The position numbers and the translations under genes were made by a program. The notes under the pieces are model-generated. The model saw only the letters and a program-made list of their open reading frames with translations, did not search any database and had not been told where the DNA came from. 35,625 bases of DNA from JBEKHT01 sp050012135 (GTDB taxonomy: Bacteria > Chloroflexota > Anaerolineae > Anaerolineales > RBG-16-64-43), in NCBI GenBank assembly GCA_050012135.1, contig JBEKHT010000022.1, positions 1 through 35,625 of the forward strand, read 5' to 3'. Below, piece by piece: positions 1 to 7,811 of the stretch. Every line of letters starts with the position of its first letter. The stretch's first letter is position 1.

Positions 1-77
1 CGGATGGCCTACCACCTCTCTTGGAGGTTATTCCGGTTCGGCTTTGACCATTCTCGATTGTTAAGGGTCGTGCTCAG

Positions 78-127
78 TGGACCCAGAGGGATTCGAACCC
101 TCGACCTTCTCAATGCCATTGAGACGC
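78..127 (-). repeat. Left attachment site: displaced 3' half of tRNA-Ala(GGC)
   Basis: Read on the minus strand this is the anticodon arm, variable region, T arm and acceptor 3' strand of a tRNA-Ala, with no matching 5' half. It matches 16051-16100 except at two positions (87 and 101). These form one T-stem base pair, A-T here and C-G in the intact tRNA. The stretch 102-127 is identical to 16075-16100, so the crossover lies in or beside that 26-bp anticodon-arm core. Sequence 1-77 to the left is then host flank; I see no gene in it. Confidence 0.88.
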
Positions 128-201
128 CGCCTCACGGTGCATGACGGATCCGCAAACGTGAAGAGGCCTCCTCTAGGCGCATAAACAGCGCCCCATGACG
201 A

Positions 202-231
202 TTGTCGCAGGGCGCTTCAGTGTGCTATGCT
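202..231 (+). promoter_or_regulatory. Candidate extended -10 promoter upstream of the methyltransferase gene
   Basis: A TTGTCG box (202-207) lies 18 nt before TATGCT (226-231), and TG at 223-224 gives an extended -10. Transcription would start near 237, run through the hairpin at 268-294 and reach the gene at 485. Just upstream, 187-193 and 210-216 form another inverted repeat (AGCGCCC / GGGCGCT). The match is moderate, so this is a suggestion. Confidence 0.35.
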
Positions 232-267
232 TTTGGTGCTAGGTGCCGCTGCGACGGTGCTTAGCGT

Positions 268-304
268 GCAGCCCCCTGGCCATCAGGGGACTGCCTTTAT
301 TTTA
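268..304 (+). terminator. Rho-independent terminator or attenuator before the methyltransferase gene
   Basis: GCAG (268-271) pairs with CTGC (291-294), and CCCCTG (273-278) pairs with CAGGGG (284-289). One C/A mismatch separates them and the loop is 5 nt. The hairpin is followed by the T-rich run CTTTATTTTA (295-304). The orientation is plus, between the candidate promoter at 202-231 and the gene at 485. It could insulate the cargo from the flank, attenuate the gene, or end a short RNA of about 65 nt. Confidence 0.55.
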
Positions 305-484
305 CCACTAAACATCAATTCCGAGCGGCTTCCCTCTCCTCGCGAGGGGGCCACACGGATCCGCCCGGAGCGGCCCCACCACGCACCAAAAGCCAAACGT
401 CGATGCCGTGCTCCACAAGCGACTTGCGCCAAGCACGGCTGCGCCTACAATTGGGCGCACCGTTGACAGAGAGGAGAGGCAATA

Positions 485-2200
485 ATGTCTCCCAAACCCA
501 TCGAGAAGAACACACTCTTCTACGGTGACAACCTGCCGATCTTGCGCGAGCACATCGCCGACGAGTCCATCGACCTCATCTATCTTGACCCGCCCTTCAA
601 CTCCAACAGAAGCTACAACGTGCTCTTCCAAGATGAGAGCGGGCAGGATTCTGAATCCGAGATCGAAGTCTTTGACGACACGTGGCACTGGGGCCCGAGC
701 GCCGAGGCTACCTACCAAGACCTGATGTCGAAGGGCACGGCGAGCATTTCGGGCTTGGTCAACTCAATGCGCCAACTCATCGGAACGAATCAGATGATGG
801 CGTACTTGGTGATGATGGCCGCGAGGCTAGTGGAATTGCATCGCGTTCTAAAGCCGACAGGCAGCCTCTATCTCCACTGCGACCCGACCGCGAGCCACTA
901 CCTGAAAATTCTTCTTGACACAATCTTCGGGCCGGAGAACTACCGCAACGAGGTTATTTGGAAGCGGCAAAGCGCCCACAGTGATTCTCGCGGTTACGGC
1001 TCAGTGCACGACGTCCTTCTCTTCTACGTCAAGTCAAATGACTTCACTTGGAATGACATATACCAGCCTTATGATGCTGAGTATGTGGAACAGTACTACA
1101 GGTACACTGACGAAAAGGGGCGGCGCTTCATGTCTGGCGACCTCGGAGCCGCCGGACTTCAAGGCGGAGGCTACGAGTACGAATGGAAGGGAGTCACACG
1201 ACTCTGGAGAGTCCCACGCCAGACAATGGAACGCCTTGACAGCCAGGGCCGAGTCTTCTACACGAGGAACGGCATCCCGAGAATGAAGCGATACTTGGAT
1301 GAGGCAAAAGGCATGCCTGCCCAAGACGTTTGGACTGACCTGGAATCGCTGAGGTCATGGCACGGCGAACGTCTTGGTTATCCCACTCAGAAGCCCGTCT
1401 CCCTCCTGGAACGCATAGTGCAAGCCAGTTCCAATCCCAACGATTTAGTGCTTGACCCATTCTGTGGTTGTGGAACGACAATCGCTGCCGCTCAGCAGCT
1501 TGGCCGCCGCTGGATCGGGATCGACATCACCCACCTTTCCATTGCGCTCCAAAAGTACAGGCTTGCGGACGCCTTTGGGCTTGTGGAAAAGAAAGACTAT
1601 GAAGTAGTTGGCGAGCCTGAGGACTTGGGCGGCGCGCACCAGCTTGCACAGGAGAACCGCATTCAGTTTCAGTGGTGGGCTTTGTCCGTAATCAAGGCCA
1701 AGCCCATTGGGGGAGTGGGAGGAAGCCGAGAGGGCAAAAAGGGAAGCGATAAGGGAATCGATGGAGTTATACTACTTAGCGATGATCCCAGCGGGAAGGC
1801 CAACAGAGTGTTGGTCCAAGTGAAAAGCGGGCACGTCAAGAGCGGCGACATCCGCGACCTGCACGGGACAATAGACCGCGAAGGTGCTGCGATGGGCGTT
1901 TTCCTAACGCTCGAGAAACCCTCAAAGGACATGGAGGCCGAGGCAGTGGAGGGAGGCTTCTATCACTCGCCCGGATGGAATCAGGACTACCCGAAGATTC
2001 AAGTCCTGACCATCGAGGACTTGCTAGGTGGAGCCGAGCCTAAGATGCCGCCCGCAGCGACAACGTTCAAGCAGGCGGAGAGAAGCCCGGACGAGGGGCC
2101 CAAGCAGCTAGGCTACGATGTTGGCAAGGCAGAGGTGAAGAAACCCCGCAAGCCGCGTCGAAAACCGCCTACGGCTCTCGGCGGTTCAAGGCGAAGTTAG
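485..2200 (+). CDS. DNA adenine/cytosine-N4 methyltransferase fused to an Mrr-like nuclease domain
   Basis: Predicted S-adenosylmethionine-dependent DNA methyltransferase with a C-terminal PD-(D/E)XK endonuclease-like domain, 571 aa. The catalytic DPPF motif is at residues 35-38 and the SAM-binding DPFCGCGTT motif at about 324-332. This order (catalytic before SAM-binding) is that of beta-class amino-methyltransferases such as type III Mod. After about residue 400 a second domain carries GSDKGIDG (420-427) and VQVK (444-447), the D...QxK arrangement of Mrr-type nucleases. A basic tail ends the protein. The start follows GAGAGGAG with suitable spacing. There is no separate restriction or specificity gene beside it, so one polypeptide may both modify and cut (inference). 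It is first in the plus-strand cargo block. Confidence 0.85.
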   Translation: MSPKPIEKNTLFYGDNLPILREHIADESIDLIYLDPPFNSNRSYNVLFQDESGQDSESEIEVFDDTWHWGPSAEATYQDLMSKGTASISGLVNSMRQLIGTNQMMAYLVMMAARLVELHRVLKPTGSLYLHCDPTASHYLKILLDTIFGPENYRNEVIWKRQSAHSDSRGYGSVHDVLLFYVKSNDFTWNDIYQPYDAEYVEQYYRYTDEKGRRFMSGDLGAAGLQGGGYEYEWKGVTRLWRVPRQTMERLDSQGRVFYTRNGIPRMKRYLDEAKGMPAQDVWTDLESLRSWHGERLGYPTQKPVSLLERIVQASSNPNDLVLDPFCGCGTTIAAAQQLGRRWIGIDITHLSIALQKYRLADAFGLVEKKDYEVVGEPEDLGGAHQLAQENRIQFQWWALSVIKAKPIGGVGGSREGKKGSDKGIDGVILLSDDPSGKANRVLVQVKSGHVKSGDIRDLHGTIDREGAAMGVFLTLEKPSKDMEAEAVEGGFYHSPGWNQDYPKIQVLTIEDLLGGAEPKMPPAATTFKQAERSPDEGPKQLGYDVGKAEVKKPRKPRRKPPTALGGSRRS

Positions 2201-2236
2201 GCAGCGCCCCATCACAAGGGAGACTTCGTCTGTCAC

Positions 2237-2863
2237 ATGTCTGATGTCGAGAAGGTCCTCCAGCTCGCCGCACTGATCCTCAGCCTAGTCAACGGCACGG
2301 CTATCCTTTATCAGTACGTCAGGGACAAGCCAATCCTCAAAGTTGACGCCATCCATCCCGATAAATACCAATGGTGGTTCCCCCTTCCCTCAAGAGTCGC
2401 AGAAGAAAGTGGAAGACGCAGGTATGGTCTCCTAACCTACGTCGGGATTGCAAACCAAGGGCTAAGGAAAGTCCAGCTAACCTCATGGCGCCTCTTGATC
2501 AAGACCAAGGCAGGCAAACGTGTGGAGTTAATGGCCAGGTCAATCCCTGAGCCCAAGTTTGCCTTTACCCTCCCTGACAGCTCGACCTTTACCAAGGTTA
2601 TCCAAGTCTTGGGCACAGCGGGGGAATTCGGCAGCGGTTCCACCGTAATAGACTCCGGCTGCAGCATCATCGGAGTAGCGTATTACGTCGCTGAGTTTCA
2701 ACCTGCGGATTCCGACGATCTAAGCATAGTCGGCGATACGACAACCGCAACGTTCGTTGCCAAAGGCGTATTGGGCCGGTCCACCTCAACACCAATCCAC
2801 TTCCACAAGACCGACTTCGACTGGGTGAAGTCCGCAGTGTCCGGCATTGAGGCCGTTTCCTAG
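2237..2863 (+). CDS. Membrane-anchored protein of unknown function
   Basis: 208 aa, family not recognised. Residues about 6-27 form one hydrophobic segment followed by a positively charged stretch, suggesting an N-terminal anchor with the rest in the cytoplasm. The remainder alternates short hydrophobic stretches with Gly, Ser and Thr, compatible with a beta-sandwich. No catalytic motif is visible. The gene starts 36 nt after the methyltransferase-nuclease and may be cotranscribed with it. The ribosome binding site is weak: GGGAG lies well upstream of the ATG. In a defence island such a protein could sense the membrane or act there, but nothing in the sequence proves this. Confidence 0.6.
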   Translation: MSDVEKVLQLAALILSLVNGTAILYQYVRDKPILKVDAIHPDKYQWWFPLPSRVAEESGRRRYGLLTYVGIANQGLRKVQLTSWRLLIKTKAGKRVELMARSIPEPKFAFTLPDSSTFTKVIQVLGTAGEFGSGSTVIDSGCSIIGVAYYVAEFQPADSDDLSIVGDTTTATFVAKGVLGRSTSTPIHFHKTDFDWVKSAVSGIEAVS

Positions 2864-3028
2864 GTGATTGCGTTGGGGCCGCCGAACAACTTGGTGGAGC
2901 CGACCCGCCCTGCTGCGGGAAAGGGATGCTTTGCCTGCCAGGCTGACGTAGAGTGAGGCAAAGCTCGCCCGCGACGGCAGGCGGATCACTTCGAGGCCGA
3001 TGGGCGGCCCACCCCTGCGAGGTGTCTC

Positions 3029-3646
3029 ATGCCGCGAGAACAGCCGCAAACTTTATTCCTGTCCTACAATTCTGGTGACAAAGACTTCGTGCGGAAGCTG
3101 GCCGCCGCTTTGTCGGTGGCTGGCGCCCGCGTGTGGTTCGACGAGTGGACAATCCGGCCAGGAGATTCCATTCCCGGCGAAATTGACAAGGGCCTCTCCC
3201 AATTCGACTCGTTCGCCCTCGTGTGGTCCGAATTCGCTTCCAAGTCCCGTTGGGTTAAGACAGAGATGGAGGCGGCTGTTGCACGCTGGGTACAGAACCC
3301 TACCCAGAGACTCATTCCTGTTCGCCTCGACAACACCCCCCTTCCCGCTATCTTGAGCCACATCCGCTACGTTGACGGCATCGACGGCAATTGGGTCCGC
3401 GTTGCCAGCGAGTTGCTCGGCATTCAGTCCGAGGCAGCCTTCCGTATCGCCGTGCAGCAATTCATTGATGAGGCTGGCCTCGAGTTCCACGAATTCCAAG
3501 GGGTTGGCGTCCTAGTTGCGTGCCCGAGTTGCGGCGCCGGCCCCGAGCACCTCAAAGCGTGGAGCGCCACAGACTACGAGCGAGACGACCTCTACGTAGG
3601 CGCGCGGTGCGAAGTCTGCGGATGGTCGTCCGGCTCGGAGATGTGA
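3029..3646 (+). CDS. TIR-domain protein with a C-terminal zinc ribbon
   Basis: 205 aa. Residues 8-125 form a TIR domain: it opens with LFLSYNSGDKDF (9-20), has VWFDEWTIRPGDS (35-47) as the second strand and BB-loop region, and SRWVKTE (73-79) supplies a Glu at the place of the catalytic Glu of NAD-cleaving TIRs. Residues 159-199 hold two CxxC pairs (C165/C168 and C194/C197), a zinc-ribbon knuckle. Bacterial TIR enzymes deplete NAD+ or make signal nucleotides during phage defence (family knowledge); the zinc ribbon could be the sensor part (inference). No signal peptide or membrane segment is seen. GAGG lies 6 nt before the ATG. It sits between the membrane protein and the serine protease on the same strand. 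Confidence 0.85.
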   Translation: MPREQPQTLFLSYNSGDKDFVRKLAAALSVAGARVWFDEWTIRPGDSIPGEIDKGLSQFDSFALVWSEFASKSRWVKTEMEAAVARWVQNPTQRLIPVRLDNTPLPAILSHIRYVDGIDGNWVRVASELLGIQSEAAFRIAVQQFIDEAGLEFHEFQGVGVLVACPSCGAGPEHLKAWSATDYERDDLYVGARCEVCGWSSGSEM

Positions 3647-3962
3647 CACCGCCCCGGGCCGCCCAACCACTCACTTGTGCCCGCGGGTAGTGCTAGCATT
3701 TGAGGGCTAGCTCGAACTCGACTGTGGCGATTGCGTCTCTCGTCTCTGCGGACGCGGCTTCCGCGGCACAGGCGGAACGCAACTTGTGCTAGAGCCGCGC
3801 GTCGAGCCTGTGCCCACCTCGCAGCCACGTGTCGAGCTCATGCTCCTTTGCGGGCGCTTACGCCCGTGGACTCAGTCCTGGTGCAGTTAACCCTGCAATG
3901 GGGGCCCGCCAGAAGCACAGCGCGACGCACTTCGAGGTCCATGAGCAATCCGGAGGAGTTTG
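3647..3962. other. Non-coding gap between the TIR gene and the protease gene
   Basis: About 315 bp with no convincing gene. It holds two copies of GCTAGC close together near 3690-3715 and a small hairpin CGGGCG-CTTA-CGCCCG at 3851-3866. No clear promoter is seen. The gap makes separate transcription of the protease gene possible. Confidence 0.4.
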
Positions 3963-4667
3963 ATGCCGCTCGATGTAGCCGTTGGTCCCATGAATCCGTC
4001 CGACGTCGTCCTCCCTCTCTTCGCCTTCGATTCTGCAGGCAACCTCAGTCATTTCCTCGGCACAAGCTTCTGTGTTGGAGACGAGCCTCTCTTCATCACT
4101 GCGGGCCACAATATCAAGGACTGGGGTGGCCAGTTTGGACTGGTCCACATATCTGACCCGAGCCACTTCTATCCCGCGCGGCCGGCATATCTGGACAACA
4201 ACGCCGACGTGGCAATACTTGATGTTCGTGGCTACCGCCCCAAGACACGTCTCGGCCTCGCGACAGACGATTCAATCGTCCTCAATCGGCAGATCGTGTG
4301 CTTCGAATATGGCACGACCATTCAGAAGGGCAAGGAAATCGTTCTTGCTCCAGCCACGCGACTTGGAAATGTCACGCGCAAGCTGGCCAGCCATGAACTC
4401 TTGGGAAGAAAGCTCAGCAACGCGCTCGAGCTCTCGTTCCCCGCCTTAAGAGGAGCTAGCGGAGCTCCTGTCCTGTCCAATGTGGGATTGCTAGTCTGGG
4501 GCATGGTTGTTGGCAATGTTAGCTATCACCTGATCCCCGCCCAAATTGAGACCACCACCGATGAAGAGGGAAGGATAAAAGAGCAGGTCATGTACATGCT
4601 CCCCCTGGCAATTGCCGTCAACGTATCCTCAATTCGCGAGGCCGTCGACCGGTATCTCTCCGCTTGA
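3963..4667 (+). CDS. Trypsin-like serine protease (S1/HtrA-type fold)
   Basis: 234 aa from the ATG at 3963, which has GGAGGAG directly upstream; a TTG three bases earlier is too close to that site. The catalytic triad is readable: His49 in FITAGH, Asp82 in NADVAIL and Ser166 in GASGAP. The length fits a bare chymotrypsin-fold domain without a PDZ or other extension. There is no obvious signal peptide, so the enzyme probably works in the cytoplasm. Stand-alone trypsin-like domains are known effectors in bacterial conflict systems, often near TIR or caspase-like genes (family knowledge). Its position behind a TIR gene in a mobile element fits that role, but activation and target are unknown. 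Confidence 0.8.
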   Translation: MPLDVAVGPMNPSDVVLPLFAFDSAGNLSHFLGTSFCVGDEPLFITAGHNIKDWGGQFGLVHISDPSHFYPARPAYLDNNADVAILDVRGYRPKTRLGLATDDSIVLNRQIVCFEYGTTIQKGKEIVLAPATRLGNVTRKLASHELLGRKLSNALELSFPALRGASGAPVLSNVGLLVWGMVVGNVSYHLIPAQIETTTDEEGRIKEQVMYMLPLAIAVNVSSIREAVDRYLSA

Positions 4668-4749
4668 TTGAAACGATCCGATGGGCAGACCCCCCGACTT
4701 GCCCGACCTCTTGCTCGGGACCACTGACGGGCTGCCATTTGTGGTTTCG

Positions 4750-5058
4750 TCACAGCCACGCATCTAGCCCGTGCTCCTTGTGGGCGGCGATGAGATCCGC
4801 GTCGAGCATTTGGATGTAGTGGCCGGTCATTTCGACTGAACCGTGACCCATGAGCCGTTGCGAGCTGATGATGTCCATCCCACTCCGCAGGGACATGAGG
4901 GCGAAGGTTCTCCGGAGGGCGTGAAGGGTCATGTGGATCCCGCCCTCGATCACCAGTTTCCTCGTGAGGGGAGATCGCCAATCGGCCGTGAGTTGCTGGC
5001 TAGGCCGCCCGCGGATCATCGGGCTGTCGCTTGGGAGAATACTGGTAGCGAAGATTGG
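4750..5058 (-). pseudogene. C-terminal relic of a tyrosine recombinase
   Basis: Only the last part of an integrase catalytic domain is left. It has HALRRTFA (the HxxR box), LMGHGS (second catalytic His) and GHYIQM (nucleophile Tyr). The frame opens only after a TAA next to 5058, so the N-terminal core-binding domain and the first catalytic Arg are missing. It differs from the other two recombinases in the window, so it is not a recent duplicate. It lies between the plus-strand cargo block and the minus-strand body of the element and may record an earlier boundary. Confidence 0.8.
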
Positions 5059-5159
5059 TTATGGGAAGGGCCGCTCACAATAGCTATTCAGCAGCTGTTC
5101 CAGCGCAAAACCCCGCTCGGGGATATCGTGGTTGATGTTAGGTAGAATCGAAAATCATG

Positions 5160-6002
5160 TCATAACAGCGGCTCCTGCAAAGACTTGGGCGGATAGAAAA
5201 CGCCGACGATAATGAAGGGATTGGGGGCGATGTTGTGGAATCGCTTAGTAGTGCCGAGGAAGAGGTAGATGTCTCTTCTCTTGGTAAACTCGTCGAAGTA
5301 CTTCTGACGCACAAGCTGATTGGCGGCAGCCTCATCCCCCTTCGACTGTGAAACGCAATGCCAGAATAGAGCGCCGATCTCCCAGTCCTCGATTTTCAGC
5401 CTTCTTGGTGTGGTATCGCCTTCGGTCGTGAACTCGTAAAAGTAGTCATACGGCACCTTGCGAACGAGCTGCCGTCTCTCGGCCGAGGCTGATTCTGCGA
5501 GCTCATTGAAGCTGCGCTGCAAAGCTTGGTTCTCCCATTTCTCCTTCCAGTCACGGTCTGATGCTTCTACCTTGAATCCAACAATCTCAGATGGCTTGAG
5601 TGTAGCCAGGGATTTCTTGGCATCACTCTTGGCGAGGCGAATCAGTTCCTTCATCGATGTGAAAACTTCGCGAAGAACAAAGGACTTTCTGGCCGCCCAC
5701 GCGTCTTTCGTACCCAGAGTGCTTTCGAGAAGGATCTGTTCGTCTAGACCCTGTTTTGGCCTGTAGCTCTCGGGGCGAAAATCTTTCGTGTTTCGGACGA
5801 GATCGACACGCACCCAACTGTATTTTGGGTACATCTCGTTGTCAGCAAGGAACCTGTATGGAACTGGGTAGATGCGGATCCACTTGGAACCATCGATCAA
5901 TCCGGCGGTGCAGACAAGTTCCTCGTACTTGCCGGACGGCTTTGGATATGCTTTTACGGTAATGAGAACTCTTGCGTTAGGGAGGTTGGAGGGGAGATAC
6001 AC
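5160..6002 (-). CDS. Conserved protein of unknown function, partner of the ASCH gene
   Basis: 280 aa, GTG start with AAGGGGG just upstream. Family not named. The N-terminal third reads like a beta-rich nucleotide or nucleic-acid binding module: RVLITVKAYP (10-19), then WIRIYPVPYRF (41-51), then an FRPESYRP signature near residue 78. The middle is helical and charged, and the C-terminus is hydrophobic and beta-rich (IYLFLGTTKRFHNIAPNP). No membrane segment is seen. It starts 27 nt after the ASCH gene on the same strand, so the two are probably one operon. Such a pair in a mobile element suggests a role in modified-nucleotide or RNA sensing (inference only). Confidence 0.7.
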   Translation of the reverse strand: MYLPSNLPNARVLITVKAYPKPSGKYEELVCTAGLIDGSKWIRIYPVPYRFLADNEMYPKYSWVRVDLVRNTKDFRPESYRPKQGLDEQILLESTLGTKDAWAARKSFVLREVFTSMKELIRLAKSDAKKSLATLKPSEIVGFKVEASDRDWKEKWENQALQRSFNELAESASAERRQLVRKVPYDYFYEFTTEGDTTPRRLKIEDWEIGALFWHCVSQSKGDEAAANQLVRQKYFDEFTKRRDIYLFLGTTKRFHNIAPNPFIIVGVFYPPKSLQEPLL

Positions 6003-6029
6003 GAACCCCCTTGGAAGAACGGGCCGCTG

Positions 6030-6371
6030 TTACAGCTTCTGGAATCTGATGACGGTGACGTAGTCCTTGGGCGACTTCCCTATGAGGGCACAGAATTCGT
6101 CGAGGGTCGAGCAGATGCCACCTTCGGCCTTGAGGTCGGCTGACGGCATGTTAATGAGTTTTTCTCTGTAAGGTTTCGCCGTCAGTCGCAGGCGACCGAT
6201 CCGCTTGCCGCCAGCTCTTGGAGTATTGTCCCAGGCATCGTGGACAAGGCGGTTTGCTTCCCACATCCTGACCCACATCTTGAAGTGAGTGTCGGACCAG
6301 TCCCGCCTGGTAACCGTCTTCTTCCCGGTGAGAAACTCATCCGTGGTGATCGAGAAGCTAAGAATGGCCAC
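6030..6371 (-). CDS. ASCH-domain protein
   Basis: 113 aa. The N-terminal segment contains FLTGKKTVTRRDW (about residues 13-25), matching the GKKTxTxR signature of ASCH domains, a PUA-like fold that binds RNA or modified nucleosides (family knowledge). The whole protein is about one ASCH domain long. The start is GTG with GAGGAG upstream. It is the first gene of a two-gene operon with the 280-aa unknown. No catalytic prediction is made. Confidence 0.75.
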   Translation of the reverse strand: MAILSFSITTDEFLTGKKTVTRRDWSDTHFKMWVRMWEANRLVHDAWDNTPRAGGKRIGRLRLTAKPYREKLINMPSADLKAEGGICSTLDEFCALIGKSPKDYVTVIRFQKL

Positions 6372-6488
6372 CTTGGTCTCCTCAGGTCTGGGCCTGCTGC
6401 GCGCAGCAATTATGCCTCAATTGGGCAAGGACGCAAGCGTTTCTGCCTGACTGGTTCGAGTTCAGGCACGCGGCGCTCCCCAAGAACA

Positions 6489-6815
6489 TCACTCATTCGC
6501 CGGTTCAATCGCGGCCAGCAGGAAGCCGTAGGCTGGCACCTCGGCCCCGTTGTCCGACTGCAGGGTGTTAGCGCGACCGTCCTCATCGATGATCGGAGCC
6601 ATGCGGCCGGTCGCCTTGATGCGGCTTCCCACGCGAAGGTTCCGGATCTGCGCAACCAGGGAGCGCTCGCCGATGCAGAGCAGTTCATCGATGTAGCCCT
6701 CCGAGGTCGAGACTCCCAGGATGAACACCGCGCTCTGGTGACCTGACCATGAGATAGTGTGTGGCTCCCCGATCACTGTCCCGACTAGGGTCCTTGCAAG
6801 GCCTACGTTTTTCAC
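6489..6815 (-). CDS. Small OB-fold-like protein (single-strand-binding type, tentative)
   Basis: 108 aa, GTG start preceded by GGAGGAAAAGAA. The pattern of short beta strands (VGTVIGEPHTISWSG, AVFILGVST) followed by LRVGSRIKATGRM resembles SSB/PriB-type OB folds, where a strand ending in vG..v.v.G closes the barrel. The acidic C-terminus is short and lacks the DDxPF tip of true SSBs. It lies 20 nt downstream of the lipoprotein gene on the same strand. The fold call rests on pattern only. Confidence 0.5.
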   Translation of the reverse strand: MKNVGLARTLVGTVIGEPHTISWSGHQSAVFILGVSTSEGYIDELLCIGERSLVAQIRNLRVGSRIKATGRMAPIIDEDGRANTLQSDNGAEVPAYGFLLAAIEPANE

Positions 6816-6835
6816 TTCTTTTCCTCCGCCTCGGA

Positions 6836-7396
6836 TCAGTCGGCCGAACTATTAGCCGCTGAGCAGGCATATTCCTGGAAGTAGGTTCCCTGGCAGGTCT
6901 TCTGCCCATCGGCGCCTATGGTGCAGGAAGTGACGTCGCTGTTTCCCTGCAAGACGAAAACGGGCCTGCTTCCCACACGCTGAACCTTATCCTTGATGGT
7001 CAGGCATTTGCCAACCCAGTCTGGCAAAAAGTTCCAGTCATAGGAATACACTTGCAGTCCTATATCAGACCCGAAAACCATGTAGGAAAGGGACCCATAG
7101 GCACAGGACGGACAGGCATTCCTGCCAACCGAAGAGACCTTCCCGCAAACAGTTATGATCCTGCCAACGTCGGCCAGGGTCACATCTTCGGGCCGAACAC
7201 AGGACGGGGCGGGAGGCGCCGTGGGATATGGTGTGCTGGTCGCGGTGGGCGTCGCGGTGGGCGTCGTGGTAGGAGCCGCGGTGGGTAACGGTGTCGCCGT
7301 TATGACCCAAGGTGTCGAAGTAGGCGCCAGCGGCGGTGCTGGTGCGCAGGACATGACCAAGGCAAGCAGAGCGGCGATGATTAGTAGATTCTTCAT
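6836..7396 (-). CDS. Lipoprotein with Pro/Thr linker and OB-fold-like domain
   Basis: 186 aa from the ATG at 7396, preceded by GAGAGGAAGCC; longer upstream reading in the same frame has no lipoprotein signal. The signal peptide ends in LALVMSC with the lipid-anchored Cys at residue 17. Residues about 20-65 are a low-complexity Thr/Pro/Ala linker typical of Chloroflexota surface lipoproteins. The C-terminal domain (about 66-186) begins with an ADVGRIITVCGKVSSV stretch and contains six or more Cys, consistent with an OB-like beta barrel stabilised by disulfides outside the cell. No enzyme motif is seen. A secreted host-like lipoprotein is unusual inside a mobile element and may be cell-surface cargo. 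Confidence 0.75.
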   Translation of the reverse strand: MKNLLIIAALLALVMSCAPAPPLAPTSTPWVITATPLPTAAPTTTPTATPTATSTPYPTAPPAPSCVRPEDVTLADVGRIITVCGKVSSVGRNACPSCAYGSLSYMVFGSDIGLQVYSYDWNFLPDWVGKCLTIKDKVQRVGSRPVFVLQGNSDVTSCTIGADGQKTCQGTYFQEYACSAANSSAD

Positions 7397-7514
7397 GGCT
7401 TCCTCTCTTTCCTCGAGTGTATGTCTGCTTCGGTTTCCTGCGCCGGGCACATCGCTTGCACTTGAGTTGCGAGGCTCACTTCCCGTGCGCCCTGGGCCTT
7501 CCTGTGGCTTCGGC

Positions 7515-7811
7515 CTAGCCACCGCCGCTCCCTGGCCCGTCGATCTGCAGCGGCGCCCTGCCATCCCCGGCGTCCAGCCCCCACAAGTCGAGGGAACGCT
7601 GGCACTTCTTACACCGCCGGGGATAGACAATCACTGGCCCGTCGGCATTCATCGGCTTCTCGGTCACGGTCAGACCGCACCGGCTGTACCATCGCGTCAG
7701 CTTGCCCGCGCCTTGGTCCTTCCGCCAGTAGTGGATCACCTCGCCTTGCTCCGGCGGCCCCGTGCCGGCGTGAGGCATAGCCGCCCACCTGAAGGTCGTC
7801 TGCTCGTACAT
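7515..7811 (-). CDS. Small Cys-containing unknown protein
   Basis: 98 aa, ATG start with a very strong GGAGGAGG site. Family not recognised. It is rich in Trp and Arg in the first half, with one CG motif near residue 45 and RCKKC near residue 68, which could make a small zinc site. The C-terminus is Gly-rich and disordered. It follows the same strand as the genes around it. Confidence 0.5.
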   Translation of the reverse strand: MYEQTTFRWAAMPHAGTGPPEQGEVIHYWRKDQGAGKLTRWYSRCGLTVTEKPMNADGPVIVYPRRCKKCQRSLDLWGLDAGDGRAPLQIDGPGSGGG

